DNA from: Clostridiales bacterium | Lineage (GTDB): Bacteria; Bacillota; Clostridia; Oscillospirales; Oscillospiraceae | Direction: 5' to 3' | DNA: 64,000 bases | Assembly (NCBI GenBank): GCA_022768185.1 | Contig: JALEMS010000021.1 | Coordinates: forward strand, 1 to 64,000 | Shown: one piece after another, positions 28,762-37,315 of the stretch | How the letters are laid out: every line of letters begins with the position of its first letter | Numbering within the stretch: position 1 is the first letter of the stretch | Translations under genes and position numbers: made by a program | The notes under the pieces: generated by a model | Told to the model about the DNA's origin: nothing | Databases searched by the model: none | What the model saw: the letters and a program-made list of their open reading frames with translations, nothing else

Positions 28762-29499
28762 ATGTATCAACGTCTGCAAAAGCTGATTTCCGCCGCGGGA
28801 GTCGCCTCCCGGCGTGCGGCTGAGGAAATGATCCGGCAGGGGCGTGTGACGGTCAACGGACGGATCTGCGCCGTTGGTGACGGCGCAGATCCGGAGCAGG
28901 ATGAGATCCTGCTCGACGGCGCGCCGCTGTGCCTGCAGCAGGAGCGCGTCTTTATTCTGCTGCACAAGCCGGCGGGCGTCGTCACCACGATGTCCGACGA
29001 GAAGGGGCGAAAGGATGTTTCCATGCTTACGGCGGACGTCGGCGTCCGGGTCTATCCGGTGGGGCGGCTGGACCTCAACTCCGAGGGGCTGCTGCTGATG
29101 ACGAACGACGGCGCTGCGGCCAACCGTCTGATGCACCCCTCGCACGAGGTGGAGAAGGTATACAGGACCTGGGTACGCGGCGAGCATGCAGCGGAGAAGG
29201 CGCAGCGGCTGCGCCGTCCGGTGGAAACGGACATTGGCCGTATGGGACCGGCTCAGGTGCGCGTGTGCAGCGACAGCGGTAGCGAGGCGCTGCTCGAGCT
29301 GCGCATTCACGAGGGGAAAAACCGGCAGATCCGCCGCATGTGCGCTGCGGTCGGACTGGAGGTGACGCGCCTGCTGCGCGTGGCCGAGGGGGAAATCCGA
29401 CTGGGCGAGCTGCCGGCGGGAAAATGGCGCAGGCTCACTGCAGAGGAGCTGCGCTACATAGACAGCCTTGCAGCCGGGGATGGCCCGGCGCATGCCTGA
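28762..29499 (+). CDS. rluB: Pseudouridine synthase RluB/RsuA family
   Basis: A 245-residue enzyme with an N-terminal S4 RNA-binding domain (residues 1-60, LQKLISAAGVASRRAAEEMI) and a catalytic domain with the Asp in GRLDLNSEGLLL. HEGKNRQIRRM is the family C-terminal motif. In Bacillus the YpuL homologue modifies 23S rRNA U2633 and sits near scpAB-dacF, as here. The start ATG has TAGGAGGAG. Confidence 0.92.
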   Translation: MYQRLQKLISAAGVASRRAAEEMIRQGRVTVNGRICAVGDGADPEQDEILLDGAPLCLQQERVFILLHKPAGVVTTMSDEKGRKDVSMLTADVGVRVYPVGRLDLNSEGLLLMTNDGAAANRLMHPSHEVEKVYRTWVRGEHAAEKAQRLRRPVETDIGRMGPAQVRVCSDSGSEALLELRIHEGKNRQIRRMCAAVGLEVTRLLRVAEGEIRLGELPAGKWRRLTAEELRYIDSLAAGDGPAHA

Positions 29500-29527
29500 C
29501 TGCGTTTCGGCGCGGGCAGGGCGCTTT
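29488..29527 (+). terminator. Probable terminator after rluB
   Basis: GCCTG pairs with CAGGGC around a long G/C loop and GCGC precedes TTTTTT. The stem is imperfect. Confidence 0.45.
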
Positions 29528-29592
29528 TTTCGCTTTGATTTGCAGACAATGCTCCGCTTTTGCAGGATGAAAAAAGAAATTCTGCATTTTAC

Positions 29593-29621
29593 TTGCAAAA
29601 TTGAAAAAAACAGCGTACTAT
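29593..29621 (+). promoter_or_regulatory. Sigma-A promoter of the rpiR-type gene
   Basis: TTGCAA (29593-29598), 17 bp, TACTAT (29616-29621). Confidence 0.6.
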
Positions 29622-29702
29622 AACGACGGTTTCAAGTCTGTGGCGTGGCGCTGTTTTCGGGGCGTTATGCAAAAAAAGGAACAGGAACAGGACAGGAACG
29701 AT

Positions 29703-30566
29703 ATGGATAAAGATATTCTCACGGTCATTTCCCGCGAGACCTCCGGCTTTTCCAAGGGCCAGAGGGCCATTGCAAAGTATATCCTCGAGTATTACGACAA
29801 GGCGGCGTTTATGACGGCGGGCAAGCTGGGACATGCGGTCGGCGTGTCGGAATCGACGGTCGTTCGCTTTGCCTCCGAGCTGGGCTACGAGGGCTATCCC
29901 GAAATGCGCAAAGCACTGCAGGAGATGATCCGCAACCGCCTGACCTCGGTGCAGCGCATCGAGGTGGCCAAAGAAATGCTCGATGACAGCAACGTGGTAC
30001 GCACGGTGCTCAGCTCGGACATCGACAAGCTGCACGCCACGATGGACGGCGTCAGCCAGGAGGACTTCGACCTGGCGGTTGAAATGATCCTGGCGGCGCA
30101 CAATATTTACATCGTCGGTATGCGCTCGTCCACCTGCCTGGCGAATTTCCTGAATTTTTATCTCAATCTGCTGATGGACAATGTGCGCACCATCCAGGAC
30201 ACGGCCATCAGCGAAATCTATGAGCAGATTATCCACATCGGCGAAGGAGATCTGTTCATCGGCGTGAGCTTTCCGCGCTATTCCAGTCGGACGGCCAACG
30301 CCATGAAGTTTGCCAAGCGGCGCGGCGCGAAGGCCCTCGGCATCACCGACGGAGAGGCCTCGCCCTTCATCGGGGTGGCCGATCTGAATCTGTTTGCCAA
30401 GAGCGATATGGTGTCGTTTGTCGATTCGCTCGTGGCGCCGCTGAGTCTCATCAATGCGCTGATCGTTGCCATCGGCGTGCGTTCGAGAGAGAACCTGCCT
30501 GATATTTTCCAGAAGCTGGAGACCATCTGGTCGGAATACTCCGTTTTTCAGACGGATGAGCACTGA
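29703..30566 (+). CDS. MurR/RpiR family transcriptional regulator
   Basis: A 287-residue repressor-type protein: an N-terminal HTH_6 domain (SKGQRAIAKYIL, GVSESTVVRFASELGYEGYPEMRK) and a C-terminal SIS domain that binds phosphosugars (VGMRSSTCLANFLN, GVSFPRYSSRTANAMKFAKRRGA). The target is unclear as no sugar or cell-wall operon is adjacent. ATG 29703 was chosen; starts at 29601 or 29667 would add a low-complexity N-terminus. It overlaps the flavoprotein gene by 11 bp. Confidence 0.9.
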   Translation: MDKDILTVISRETSGFSKGQRAIAKYILEYYDKAAFMTAGKLGHAVGVSESTVVRFASELGYEGYPEMRKALQEMIRNRLTSVQRIEVAKEMLDDSNVVRTVLSSDIDKLHATMDGVSQEDFDLAVEMILAAHNIYIVGMRSSTCLANFLNFYLNLLMDNVRTIQDTAISEIYEQIIHIGEGDLFIGVSFPRYSSRTANAMKFAKRRGAKALGITDGEASPFIGVADLNLFAKSDMVSFVDSLVAPLSLINALIVAIGVRSRENLPDIFQKLETIWSEYSVFQTDEH

Positions 30567-31779
30567 GACTGTTGTCATCGGCGGAGGGGCGGCCGGCATG
30601 CTGTGCGCAGCGCTTGCCGCGGAGCGCGGATGCCGTGTCACCCTGCTTGAGCCAAACCGCCTGTTGGGCAAAAAGCTGCGCATCACCGGGAAGGGCCGCT
30701 GCAATGTTACCAACCACTGCAGCGTGCAGGAGGTGCTCAAAAACATACCGGGCGGCGGGAAGTTTCTCTACAGTGCGCTGGGGAAGCTTTCGCCGGACGA
30801 CGTGATGGCCATGTTTGAGGAAATGGGCGTGCCGCTCAAGACCGAGCGGGGCAACCGGGTCTTCCCGGTGTCCGACCGGGCAGGGGACGTGGCCGGGGCG
30901 CTTGAGCGACGGATGCACCGCGCCGGTGTGCGTGTGGTGCACAGCGCGGCAAAGCGCATCTGTACGCAGGACGGCGCGGTCTGCGCCGTGGAGACTGCGG
31001 AGGGACGCATTGCATGCCAGGCGGCGGTGCTCTGCACGGGCGGCCTGTCCTACCCGGGCACCGGCTCGACCGGCGCAGGCTTCCGCATGGCGCGGGAGCT
31101 GGGCCATGCGGTCACGCCGCTGCGTCCGTCGCTTGTCCCGTTGACGTCGCAGGCGCCCTGGTGCGCACAGCTGCAGGGTCTGTCGCTGCGAAACGTCACG
31201 CTGTCGGCCTACGGCGGAGATGGCGCGCTGCTTTACCGGGAGCTGGGCGAGATGCTCTTTACGCATTTCGGCGTGTCCGGGCCGCTGGTGCTTTCGGCCA
31301 GCGCGCATATGCGCGGGCTGGACGCCGGAAGCTGCCGGCTGGAAATCGACCTCAAGCCGGGGCTGGATGAGACAAAGCTGGATGCGCGTCTGCTGCGCGA
31401 TCTGGAGAAATACCGTAACCGGGAAATGCGCAATGCGCTTGACGAGCTGCTGCCGCGCGCGATGATCCCGGTGGTGCTGGAGCTGGCCGGTATCCCGGCG
31501 CAGCTGCAGGCCAACGCCGTCACCCGGCCGCAGCGCCGGGCGCTTCTGTCGGTGCTCAAGGCGCTTCCGGTCCCCGTGTCCGGAACGCGCAGCATCGACG
31601 AGGCCATCGTGACAGCCGGCGGGGTGAGCCTGTCGGAGGTCAACCCCCGCACCATGCAGTCCAAGCTGGTGCCGGGCCTGTTTTTTGCCGGAGAAATCCT
31701 GGATCTGGACGCCTATACCGGCGGCTTCAACCTGCAGATCGCATGGTCGACTGCGTGGGTAGCCGCACATTCCCTGTGA
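30556..31779 (+). CDS. HI0933/YtfP-family FAD-dependent protein
   Basis: A 407-residue flavoprotein with an N-terminal dinucleotide motif (VIGGGAAGML, residues 7-16), the KLRITGKGRCNVTN signature and a C-terminal GEILDLDAYTGGFNLQIAWSTA FAD motif. The family is annotated as aminoacetone oxidase or NAD(P)/FAD-dependent oxidoreductase; the true substrate in Firmicutes is not known. It commonly precedes cmk in Clostridia, as here. Confidence 0.92.
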   Translation: MSTETVVIGGGAAGMLCAALAAERGCRVTLLEPNRLLGKKLRITGKGRCNVTNHCSVQEVLKNIPGGGKFLYSALGKLSPDDVMAMFEEMGVPLKTERGNRVFPVSDRAGDVAGALERRMHRAGVRVVHSAAKRICTQDGAVCAVETAEGRIACQAAVLCTGGLSYPGTGSTGAGFRMARELGHAVTPLRPSLVPLTSQAPWCAQLQGLSLRNVTLSAYGGDGALLYRELGEMLFTHFGVSGPLVLSASAHMRGLDAGSCRLEIDLKPGLDETKLDARLLRDLEKYRNREMRNALDELLPRAMIPVVLELAGIPAQLQANAVTRPQRRALLSVLKALPVPVSGTRSIDEAIVTAGGVSLSEVNPRTMQSKLVPGLFFAGEILDLDAYTGGFNLQIAWSTAWVAAHSL

Positions 31780-31791
31780 GGAGGAACCATA

Positions 31792-32493
31792 GTGAACCAA
31801 CGCTGCCTTTCAATCGCCATCGACGGACCGGCCGGCGCGGGGAAAAGCACCCTGGCACGCCGCTCGGCCCGCCGATTCGGCTTTTTATATGTGGATACCG
31901 GTGCAATTTACCGCACGGTCGGTCTCGCGGCGCAGCGCGCCGGGCTGACCGGGAAGGAGGAGGCCGCTGTGGCGGCGCTGCTGCCGGGGCTGGAGATCAC
32001 GCTGCGCTACGACGAGCACGGCGCGCAGCGCATGTATCTCAACGGCGAGGACGTCACCGGCCTGATCCGCAGCCCGGAGATTTCCATGATGGCTTCCAAT
32101 GTGTCGGCGCTTCCGGCGGTGCGCGCGTTCCTGCTGGATATGCAGCGGAGCCTGGCGCGTACGCACAGCGTCATCATGGATGGCCGCGATATCGGTACCG
32201 TTGTACTGCCGGACGCAGACCTTAAGGTGTTTTTGACGGCCAGCCCTGAGGATCGGGCCGCCCGCCGCCTGAAGGAGCTGCAGGGCCGCGGCGTTGAAAC
32301 CACGCTGGAGGAGGTGCTCGAGGACATCCGCCGGCGCGACCATCAGGATTCCACGCGGGCGGCGGCCCCCCTGCGTCCGGCGGCCGATGCTGTACTGCTT
32401 GACACCAGCGGCAACACCGTGCAGCAGAGCGTGGAACTGATCGGGCAGATCATCGAGGCGCGCCTGCATATCCGTCCGGAGGAAACGCCTTGA
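31792..32493 (+). CDS. cmk: Cytidylate kinase
   Basis: A 233-residue enzyme phosphorylating CMP and dCMP. The P-loop DGPAGAGKST is at residues 11-20; VDTGAIYR, MDGRDIGTVVLPDADLK and RRDHQDSTRA are CMP-kinase motifs. It starts at GTG behind GAGGAAC. The cmk-plsC-ispH-S1 order is typical of Clostridia. Confidence 0.96.
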   Translation: MNQRCLSIAIDGPAGAGKSTLARRSARRFGFLYVDTGAIYRTVGLAAQRAGLTGKEEAAVAALLPGLEITLRYDEHGAQRMYLNGEDVTGLIRSPEISMMASNVSALPAVRAFLLDMQRSLARTHSVIMDGRDIGTVVLPDADLKVFLTASPEDRAARRLKELQGRGVETTLEEVLEDIRRRDHQDSTRAAAPLRPAADAVLLDTSGNTVQQSVELIGQIIEARLHIRPEETP

Positions 32494-33080
32494 CCGGCCT
32501 GTACCGCCTTGCGTGGAGCATCGGCGGCCCGCTTTATCAATTTCTTTACCGCCTGCGCTTTCCCGGCCGGGAGCAGTTTCCGGAGGGTGCGTGTATTGTC
32601 TGCGCCAACCATTCGAGCATGAAGGATCCCATCCTTCTGGCCCTTGCGATCGGGCGGCGGGAGCAGCCGTGCTTCATGGCGAAGGCAGAGTTGTTTTCCC
32701 GGCCCTGCATCGGAGCGATCCTGCGGGGTCTTGGAGCGTTTCCCGTGCGCCGCGGAGAGGCGGACGTCACCGCTGTGAAAACCTCCATGCAGTACCTCAA
32801 GAGCGGACGAAAGCTCTGTATTTTCCCGGAGGGAACGCGCCTGACAGCCGATGACGCAGCGTCGGCAAAGACCGGAGCGGTCTCTCTGGCAGCAAGGCTG
32901 CATGTGCCGATCGTGCCGGTGTGGATCCCGCGGGAGAAGCGCCTGTTTCACCGCACGGTCGTGCGCATCGGGGCGCCTTATTGCATTGACGGCGCGCGCC
33001 GCGGCGATCTGGCCCCGCTGGCCGAGGAGCTGATGGAGCGGATTTACGCGCTGGGCAGGGAGGACGCGGCATGCAGGTGA
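32490..33080 (+). CDS. plsC: 1-acyl-sn-glycerol-3-phosphate acyltransferase
   Basis: A 196-residue acyltransferase for phosphatidic acid synthesis. The catalytic motif is NHSSMKD (HxxxxD), and FPEGTR binds the glycerol phosphate. The TTG start (SD GGAGGAAACG) overlaps the cmk stop by 4 bp. It is membrane-associated; the N-terminal hydrophobic stretch is short. Confidence 0.93.
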   Translation: MTGLYRLAWSIGGPLYQFLYRLRFPGREQFPEGACIVCANHSSMKDPILLALAIGRREQPCFMAKAELFSRPCIGAILRGLGAFPVRRGEADVTAVKTSMQYLKSGRKLCIFPEGTRLTADDAASAKTGAVSLAARLHVPIVPVWIPREKRLFHRTVVRIGAPYCIDGARRGDLAPLAEELMERIYALGREDAACR

Positions 33081-35128
33081 TGGTTGCAGAATCTGCCGGC
33101 TTTTGCGGTGGCGTGCATCGCTCGATGGAGATGGCGCGCCGGGCGCTGGAGCAAGGCGAATGCTGGTGCCTCGGGCCGCTGATTCACAATGCCGCAGCGT
33201 TGAAGGCGCTGCAGGCGCAGGGGCTTCACATTGCAGAGACAATAGAGGAAATTCCGGCCGGCGCACGCGTGCTCATCCGTGCGCACGGCGTGCCGGATAT
33301 GGTGCGCGCGGCGCTGCGGGAGCGGGCCGCAGAGGTGATCGACACCACCTGCCCGCGCGTGCAGCATGTACACGATCTTGTGCTGCAGGCGGCGGCGCAG
33401 GGGCGCATTCCCGTCGTGGTCGGCGAGGCCGATCACCCTGAGATCCGCGCCGTGACCAGCTCCTGCAGCGCGGCGGTCGTTTGCCGGGATGACAGGGAAC
33501 TGGCCGAATGGCTGATGCAAGATGGAGAAAATCACAAAAGACCGCTGACCGTTGTTTTTCAAACCACGCAAACTCGTAAAATAATTGTTAACTGCGAGAT
33601 TTTATTAAAAAAAGAGTGTACAAATTTTCAAATGTTTGATACAATGTGTAACGCTACGTCTGTAAGGCAGAAAGAGGCCGCAAGGCTTGCCGCAGAATGC
33701 AGCGCCATGATCGTGATTGGTGATCGCCACAGCGCCAACAGCAGGCGATTGGCGGAGATTTGCCGAGAGCACTGCAGCCGGGTGCAGTTCATCCCGGATG
33801 CGGCCGCTCTGGATTGTCAGGCTCTCCGCGGCTGCCGCACCGTCGGTGTGACAGCCGGCGCATCAGCGCCGTCATGGATAATAAAGGAGGTAAAACAAAA
33901 GATGTGTGACGAGATCAGAGCAAACGAAACCCCGATTGAAACAGAGACCGAAAAGAGCTTTGAGGAGCTGCTTGAGGAATCTATTAAGACAATATATAAT
34001 GGAGACACGGTGACTGGTGTCGTTGCTGCGATTACCCCCACTGAGATTAGCGTTGATCTGGGTACCAAGCATTCCGGTTACATACCCGTAACCGAGTACT
34101 GCGACGATCCCAACGTCAAGGTCGAAGAGCTTGTCAAGGTCGGCGATCCCATTCAGGCTGTTGTCGTGCGCGTCAATGACGTGGAGGGTACCGTGATGCT
34201 TTCCAAGAAGCGTCTGGACGCCGTGAAGTTCTGGGCTGACATCGAGGCTGCCAAGGAAGAGGGCACCATCGTGGAAGGCACTGTGACCGAGGAGAACAAG
34301 GGCGGCGTTGTCGTCTCCGTCAGCGGCGTGCGCGTGTTTGTGCCTGCTTCCCAGTCCGGCCTGCCCAAGGAGGCCGCCATGTCCGAGCTGATGGGCCAGA
34401 AGGTTCGTCTGAAGATCACCGAGGTCAACCGCGGCCGCCGCCGCGTCGTCGGCAGCATTCGCGCCGTCCTCAACAAGGAGCGCAAGGAAAAGGCCGAAAA
34501 GATCTGGAACGAGATCGAGATCGGCAAGCATTATGAAGGCGTTGTCAAGTCCATGACCAGCTACGGTGCATTTGTCGACATCGGCGGCATCGACGGCATG
34601 GTTCATGTTTCCGAGCTGAGCTGGAGCCGCATCAAGCAGCCGTCCGACGTGCTGTCCGTTGGCGACCACGTCAATGTGTACGTGCTCGGCTTCGATAAGG
34701 AAAACCGCAAGATCAGCCTCGGCTACCGCAACCCCGACGAGAACCCCTGGGCAAGATTCATGGCTCAGTATCAGGTCGGCTCCGTTGCCAAGGTGAAGAT
34801 CGTCAAGCTGATGACCTTCGGCGCATTTGCTGAGGTTCTGCCCGGCGTCGACGGCCTGATTCATATCTCCCAGATCGCCAACCGCCGCATCGGCCAGCCC
34901 TCCGAGGTTCTGTCCGTCGGCGATGAGGTCGAGGCCAAGATCACGGCCATTGATCCCGACAAGCAGAAGATCTCCCTCTCCATCCGCGCCCTGTCCGAGC
35001 CGGAACCGGCTCCCAGAAAGGAAGAGGTTCACGAGGAGCCGCGCGGCATGGAAGCCGACGCGCTGGTCTATGAAGTCTCTGCCACCGGCGAGGCGACCGG
35101 CAACGCTCCGGAGGCCGACGCAGAGTAA
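33071..35128 (+). CDS. ispH-rpsA: Fusion: HMBPP reductase IspH - ribosomal protein S1
   Basis: The 685-residue product joins IspH (residues 1-275), which makes IPP and DMAPP in the MEP pathway, to a four-repeat S1 protein (about 305-640). IspH has its three cluster Cys (12, 94, 193), the AHG motif and HSANSRRLAE. Each S1 repeat follows the G..[YV].G.V pattern (GKHYEGVVKSMTSYGAFVDIGG). The fusion is known in Clostridia. Inside it, AAAGGAGG at 33883-33890 lies 11 bp before an in-frame ATG at 33902 (residue 278), exactly where S1 begins, and a promoter-like site lies at 33617-33645. S1 may therefore also be made alone. The tail is acidic and flexible. Confidence 0.95.
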   Translation: MQVMVAESAGFCGGVHRSMEMARRALEQGECWCLGPLIHNAAALKALQAQGLHIAETIEEIPAGARVLIRAHGVPDMVRAALRERAAEVIDTTCPRVQHVHDLVLQAAAQGRIPVVVGEADHPEIRAVTSSCSAAVVCRDDRELAEWLMQDGENHKRPLTVVFQTTQTRKIIVNCEILLKKECTNFQMFDTMCNATSVRQKEAARLAAECSAMIVIGDRHSANSRRLAEICREHCSRVQFIPDAAALDCQALRGCRTVGVTAGASAPSWIIKEVKQKMCDEIRANETPIETETEKSFEELLEESIKTIYNGDTVTGVVAAITPTEISVDLGTKHSGYIPVTEYCDDPNVKVEELVKVGDPIQAVVVRVNDVEGTVMLSKKRLDAVKFWADIEAAKEEGTIVEGTVTEENKGGVVVSVSGVRVFVPASQSGLPKEAAMSELMGQKVRLKITEVNRGRRRVVGSIRAVLNKERKEKAEKIWNEIEIGKHYEGVVKSMTSYGAFVDIGGIDGMVHVSELSWSRIKQPSDVLSVGDHVNVYVLGFDKENRKISLGYRNPDENPWARFMAQYQVGSVAKVKIVKLMTFGAFAEVLPGVDGLIHISQIANRRIGQPSEVLSVGDEVEAKITAIDPDKQKISLSIRALSEPEPAPRKEEVHEEPRGMEADALVYEVSATGEATGNAPEADAE
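33617..33645 (+). promoter_or_regulatory. Possible internal promoter for S1
   Basis: TGTACA (33617-33622), 17 bp, TACAAT (33640-33645) lie in a strikingly A/T-rich stretch (about 33530-33670) of an otherwise GC-rich gene, with rare codons such as ATA and TTA. The -35 matches TTGACA in four positions. Confidence 0.45.
33883..33904 (+). promoter_or_regulatory. Internal ribosome binding site and start for S1
   Basis: AAAGGAGG (33883-33890) is a full SD match inside the reading frame, 11 bp before the in-frame ATG at 33902. Translation from it would give a free 408-residue S1 protein. Confidence 0.55.
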
Positions 35129-35166
35129 TCACAATCCGCAGGCTGGCTTGCCGGCTGTATACGGTC

Positions 35167-35208
35167 AGGCGCATCGCTCCATTTGGGGGCGGTGCGCCTG
35201 TGCTTTTT
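35167..35208 (+). terminator. Terminator after the ispH-rpsA fusion
   Basis: AGGCGCATCGCTCC pairs with GGGGCGGTGCGCCT (two G-T pairs) and is followed by GTGC and five T. Confidence 0.75.
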
Positions 35209-35258
35209 CTGAACCGATGCGGTCTGCAGAGGAAATTTCGGGAAATTTTCAGTTTTGC

Positions 35259-35287
35259 TTGCCTAAAATTTACAATTTGTCTATAAT
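35259..35287 (+). promoter_or_regulatory. Sigma-A promoter of the CarD-ispD-ispF run
   Basis: TTGCCT (35259-35264), 17 bp, TATAAT (35282-35287), in an A/T-rich patch 45 bp before the CarD-type gene. Confidence 0.85.
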
Positions 35288-35331
35288 ATAATCAGCAGGT
35301 TATATCATAACGTTTATTGGAGAGAGGTACC

Positions 35332-35811
35332 ATGACATTCCGAGTGGGAGACCGGGTCGCACACCCCATGCACGGGGCGGGAGTGATCGACCAGATCGAA
35401 ACCCAGAAGCGCGGCTCGGAGGAGCTGCAGTATTATGTTCTCAGACTGCCGGTGGGCGATATGCGTGTGCTGATCCCGGTGGATTCCTGCGAGGCCATCG
35501 GCGTGCGGCCGATCATCGCCTCAGAGGAAGCGGAGCACATTCTCAACGCCATTCCGGAGCTGGAGATATCCATGACGCAGAACTGGAACCGCCGTTATCG
35601 CGAAAATATGCTGCGCATCAAAAGCGGCGACCTGCTGGAGGTGGCCGCAGTGGTTAAGGGACTGATGGCGCGCGAGCACGAACGCGGACTTTCCACCGGC
35701 GAGCGGAAGATGCTCCATTCTGCAAAGCAGATTCTGATCTCGGAATTTGTCATGTCGATGTGCGGAGAATACGAGGAGATCGAGCATAGGCTGGATCTTG
35801 CGATGGCCTGA
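35332..35811 (+). CDS. CarD family transcriptional regulator
   Basis: A 159-residue protein with an N-terminal RNA-polymerase-binding Tudor-like domain (FRVGDRVAHPMHGAGVID, YYVLRLPVGDMRVLIPV) and a helical C-terminal domain (LSTGERKMLHSAKQIL). CarD-type factors bind the RNAP beta subunit and stabilise open promoter complexes. The ATG at 35332 follows GGAGAGAGG. ispD and ispF follow closely, a usual order in Clostridia. Confidence 0.92.
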   Translation: MTFRVGDRVAHPMHGAGVIDQIETQKRGSEELQYYVLRLPVGDMRVLIPVDSCEAIGVRPIIASEEAEHILNAIPELEISMTQNWNRRYRENMLRIKSGDLLEVAAVVKGLMAREHERGLSTGERKMLHSAKQILISEFVMSMCGEYEEIEHRLDLAMA

Positions 35812-35829
35812 GCGCGGGAGGCGCATGCT

Positions 35830-36555
35830 GTGTCTGTGATCCGAAAAATCATTCCGAAGACCCGTCCGTACTGTACCTGCGTGCTTGTGGCCGCAGGCAG
35901 CTCGCAGCGTATGGGGCGGGACAAGCTCAGTGCGCTGCTCGAGGGCGAGCCGGTGCTGGCACACAGCCTGGCGGTGCTGGAGCAGTGCCCGTGTATTGAC
36001 GAGGTCGTCATTGTCACGCGTGCCGAACGCATCCCCGAGGTGGCGGAGCTTTGCCGCGACTACGGCTTTGAAAAAACGGTTCGGATCGTCTGCGGCGGCG
36101 AAACACGTACCGCCTCGGCGCTCAACGGACTGACGGAGATGAATCGCCGCACGGAGATCGCCGCCATTCACGACGCGGCCCGCCCGCTGGTAACCGTACA
36201 GTTGATGGAAGAGGTCGTTGCCGCCGCGGCAAAATACCTGGCCGCCGCCCCGGCCATCCCGGTGAAAGACACCATCAAGCAGCACGACGAAAACAATGTT
36301 GTCACCGGAACACCCGACCGCAGCACGCTTTCCGCCGTGCAGACGCCGCAGGCGTTTCATGCCGACCTCATCAAGGGCGCGCTGACCCGGGCGCTTCGGG
36401 ATGGGAAAAGCTACACCGACGACTGTGCGGCCGTGGAGGCCATGGGCGTGGAAGTCCATCTGACGGCCGGCAGCGAGGAAAACATCAAGCTGACCACGCC
36501 GATGGATTTCGCACTGGCGGCAGCCATTCTGCAGGAAAGGGAGCGTCGCGCATGA
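35830..36555 (+). CDS. ispD: 2-C-methyl-D-erythritol 4-phosphate cytidylyltransferase
   Basis: A 241-residue MEP-pathway enzyme joining CTP to [15 protein letters not shown] and the following DKL bind the nucleotide; [11 protein letters not shown] and [11 protein letters not shown] are family motifs. It starts at GTG behind GGGAGG and has about 17 extra N-terminal residues compared with most homologues. ispF overlaps by 4 bp; ispH is 2.7 kb upstream. Confidence 0.95.
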   Translation: MSVIRKIIPKTRPYCTCVLVAAGSSQRMGRDKLSALLEGEPVLAHSLAVLEQCPCIDEVVIVTRAERIPEVAELCRDYGFEKTVRIVCGGETRTASALNGLTEMNRRTEIAAIHDAARPLVTVQLMEEVVAAAAKYLAAAPAIPVKDTIKQHDENNVVTGTPDRSTLSAVQTPQAFHADLIKGALTRALRDGKSYTDDCAAVEAMGVEVHLTAGSEENIKLTTPMDFALAAAILQERERRA

Positions 36556-37019
36556 GGATCGGACATGGATATGACGTTCACCGGCTTGTGCCGGAACGCC
36601 GGCTTGTGCTGGGCGGCGTGGAGATCCCGTGGGAGCTGGGCCTGTTGGGCCATTCGGACGCCGATGTGCTGACGCACGCGCTGATGGACGCGCTGCTCGG
36701 CGCGGCGGCGCTCGGTGACATCGGGCAGCATTTCCCGGACAGCGACGCGCGCTGGGAGGGCGCCGACAGCATTGAACTGCTGCGTCACGTGGCGGCGCTG
36801 CTGCGGCAGAAGGGCTATCGCTTCGTCAATGCCGACTGTACCGTCCTGGCCCAGAGCCCGAAGCTGGCGCCCTACCTACCGGCCATGCGCGAGACGCTTG
36901 CGCAGGCGCTGCAGGCGGAGCCGGATGCCGTCAGCGTCAAGGCTACGACCGAGGAGGGACTTGGCTTCACCGGTGAAGGATACGGCATTGCCGCGCACGC
37001 GATCGTACTGATTGAATAA
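36552..37019 (+). CDS. ispF: 2-C-methyl-D-erythritol 2,4-cyclodiphosphate synthase
   Basis: A 155-residue trimeric metalloenzyme that cyclises CDP-ME 2-phosphate. [11 protein letters not shown] supplies Asp and His zinc ligands, [19 protein letters not shown] the remaining ligand and active-site loop, and [15 protein letters not shown] the C-terminal motif. Confidence 0.97.
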   Translation: MRIGHGYDVHRLVPERRLVLGGVEIPWELGLLGHSDADVLTHALMDALLGAAALGDIGQHFPDSDARWEGADSIELLRHVAALLRQKGYRFVNADCTVLAQSPKLAPYLPAMRETLAQALQAEPDAVSVKATTEEGLGFTGEGYGIAAHAIVLIE

Positions 37020-37028
37020 ACACTTTGG

Positions 37029-37072
37029 CTCTCTCCGCATAGTATGGACCAGACTTTGCGGAGGGAGTTTTT
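37029..37072 (+). promoter_or_regulatory. Terminator-like hairpin that contains the SD of the next gene
   Basis: CTCTCTCCGCA (37029-37039) pairs over 11 bp (one G-T) with TGCGGAGGGAG (37057-37067), followed by TTTTT and the GTG start at 37073. The 3' arm holds the SD GGAGGGAG. If formed, it would end transcripts from ispF and hide the SD; an alternative fold would open both. Confidence 0.6.
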
Positions 37073-37315
37073 GTGTTGAATTATCTGATTGCCTGCCGCT
37101 CCCTGACCTATGCGCAGCGAGCGGCTCGAACGCTCGAGCGAAATGGCATCACCGCTGCGGTGATCCGGATGCCGCGCGAACTGTCGGAGGCAAGCTGTGC
37201 CTATGCTGTGCGCGTATCGGAGCGGAAGCTTGCCGCCGCACAGCAGGCGCTTCTGGCAGCAAACGTACCGTTCGGTGCGATCCATCCGGACCGGTCAAAG
37301 GGAGGGCGCGCATGA
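37073..37315 (+). CDS. DUF3343 putative Se/S carrier-like protein
   Basis: An 80-residue protein beginning at GTG (SD GGAGGGAG, 5 bp). It fits DUF3343: YLIACRSLTYAQRAARTLERNGI, then MPRELSEASCAYAVRVSE, with Cys8 and Cys42. Family members are found next to cysteine desulfurases and selenium-use genes and are proposed sulfur or selenium carriers (not proven). It overlaps the cysteine desulfurase gene by 4 bp. Confidence 0.85.
   Translation: MLNYLIACRSLTYAQRAARTLERNGITAAVIRMPRELSEASCAYAVRVSERKLAAAQQALLAANVPFGAIHPDRSKGGRA

Noticed and set aside
33071-35128. IspH-S1 fusion as an assembly artefact
   Set aside because: The frame is open without a break, the junction has meaningful signals, and such fusions are known in Clostridia.
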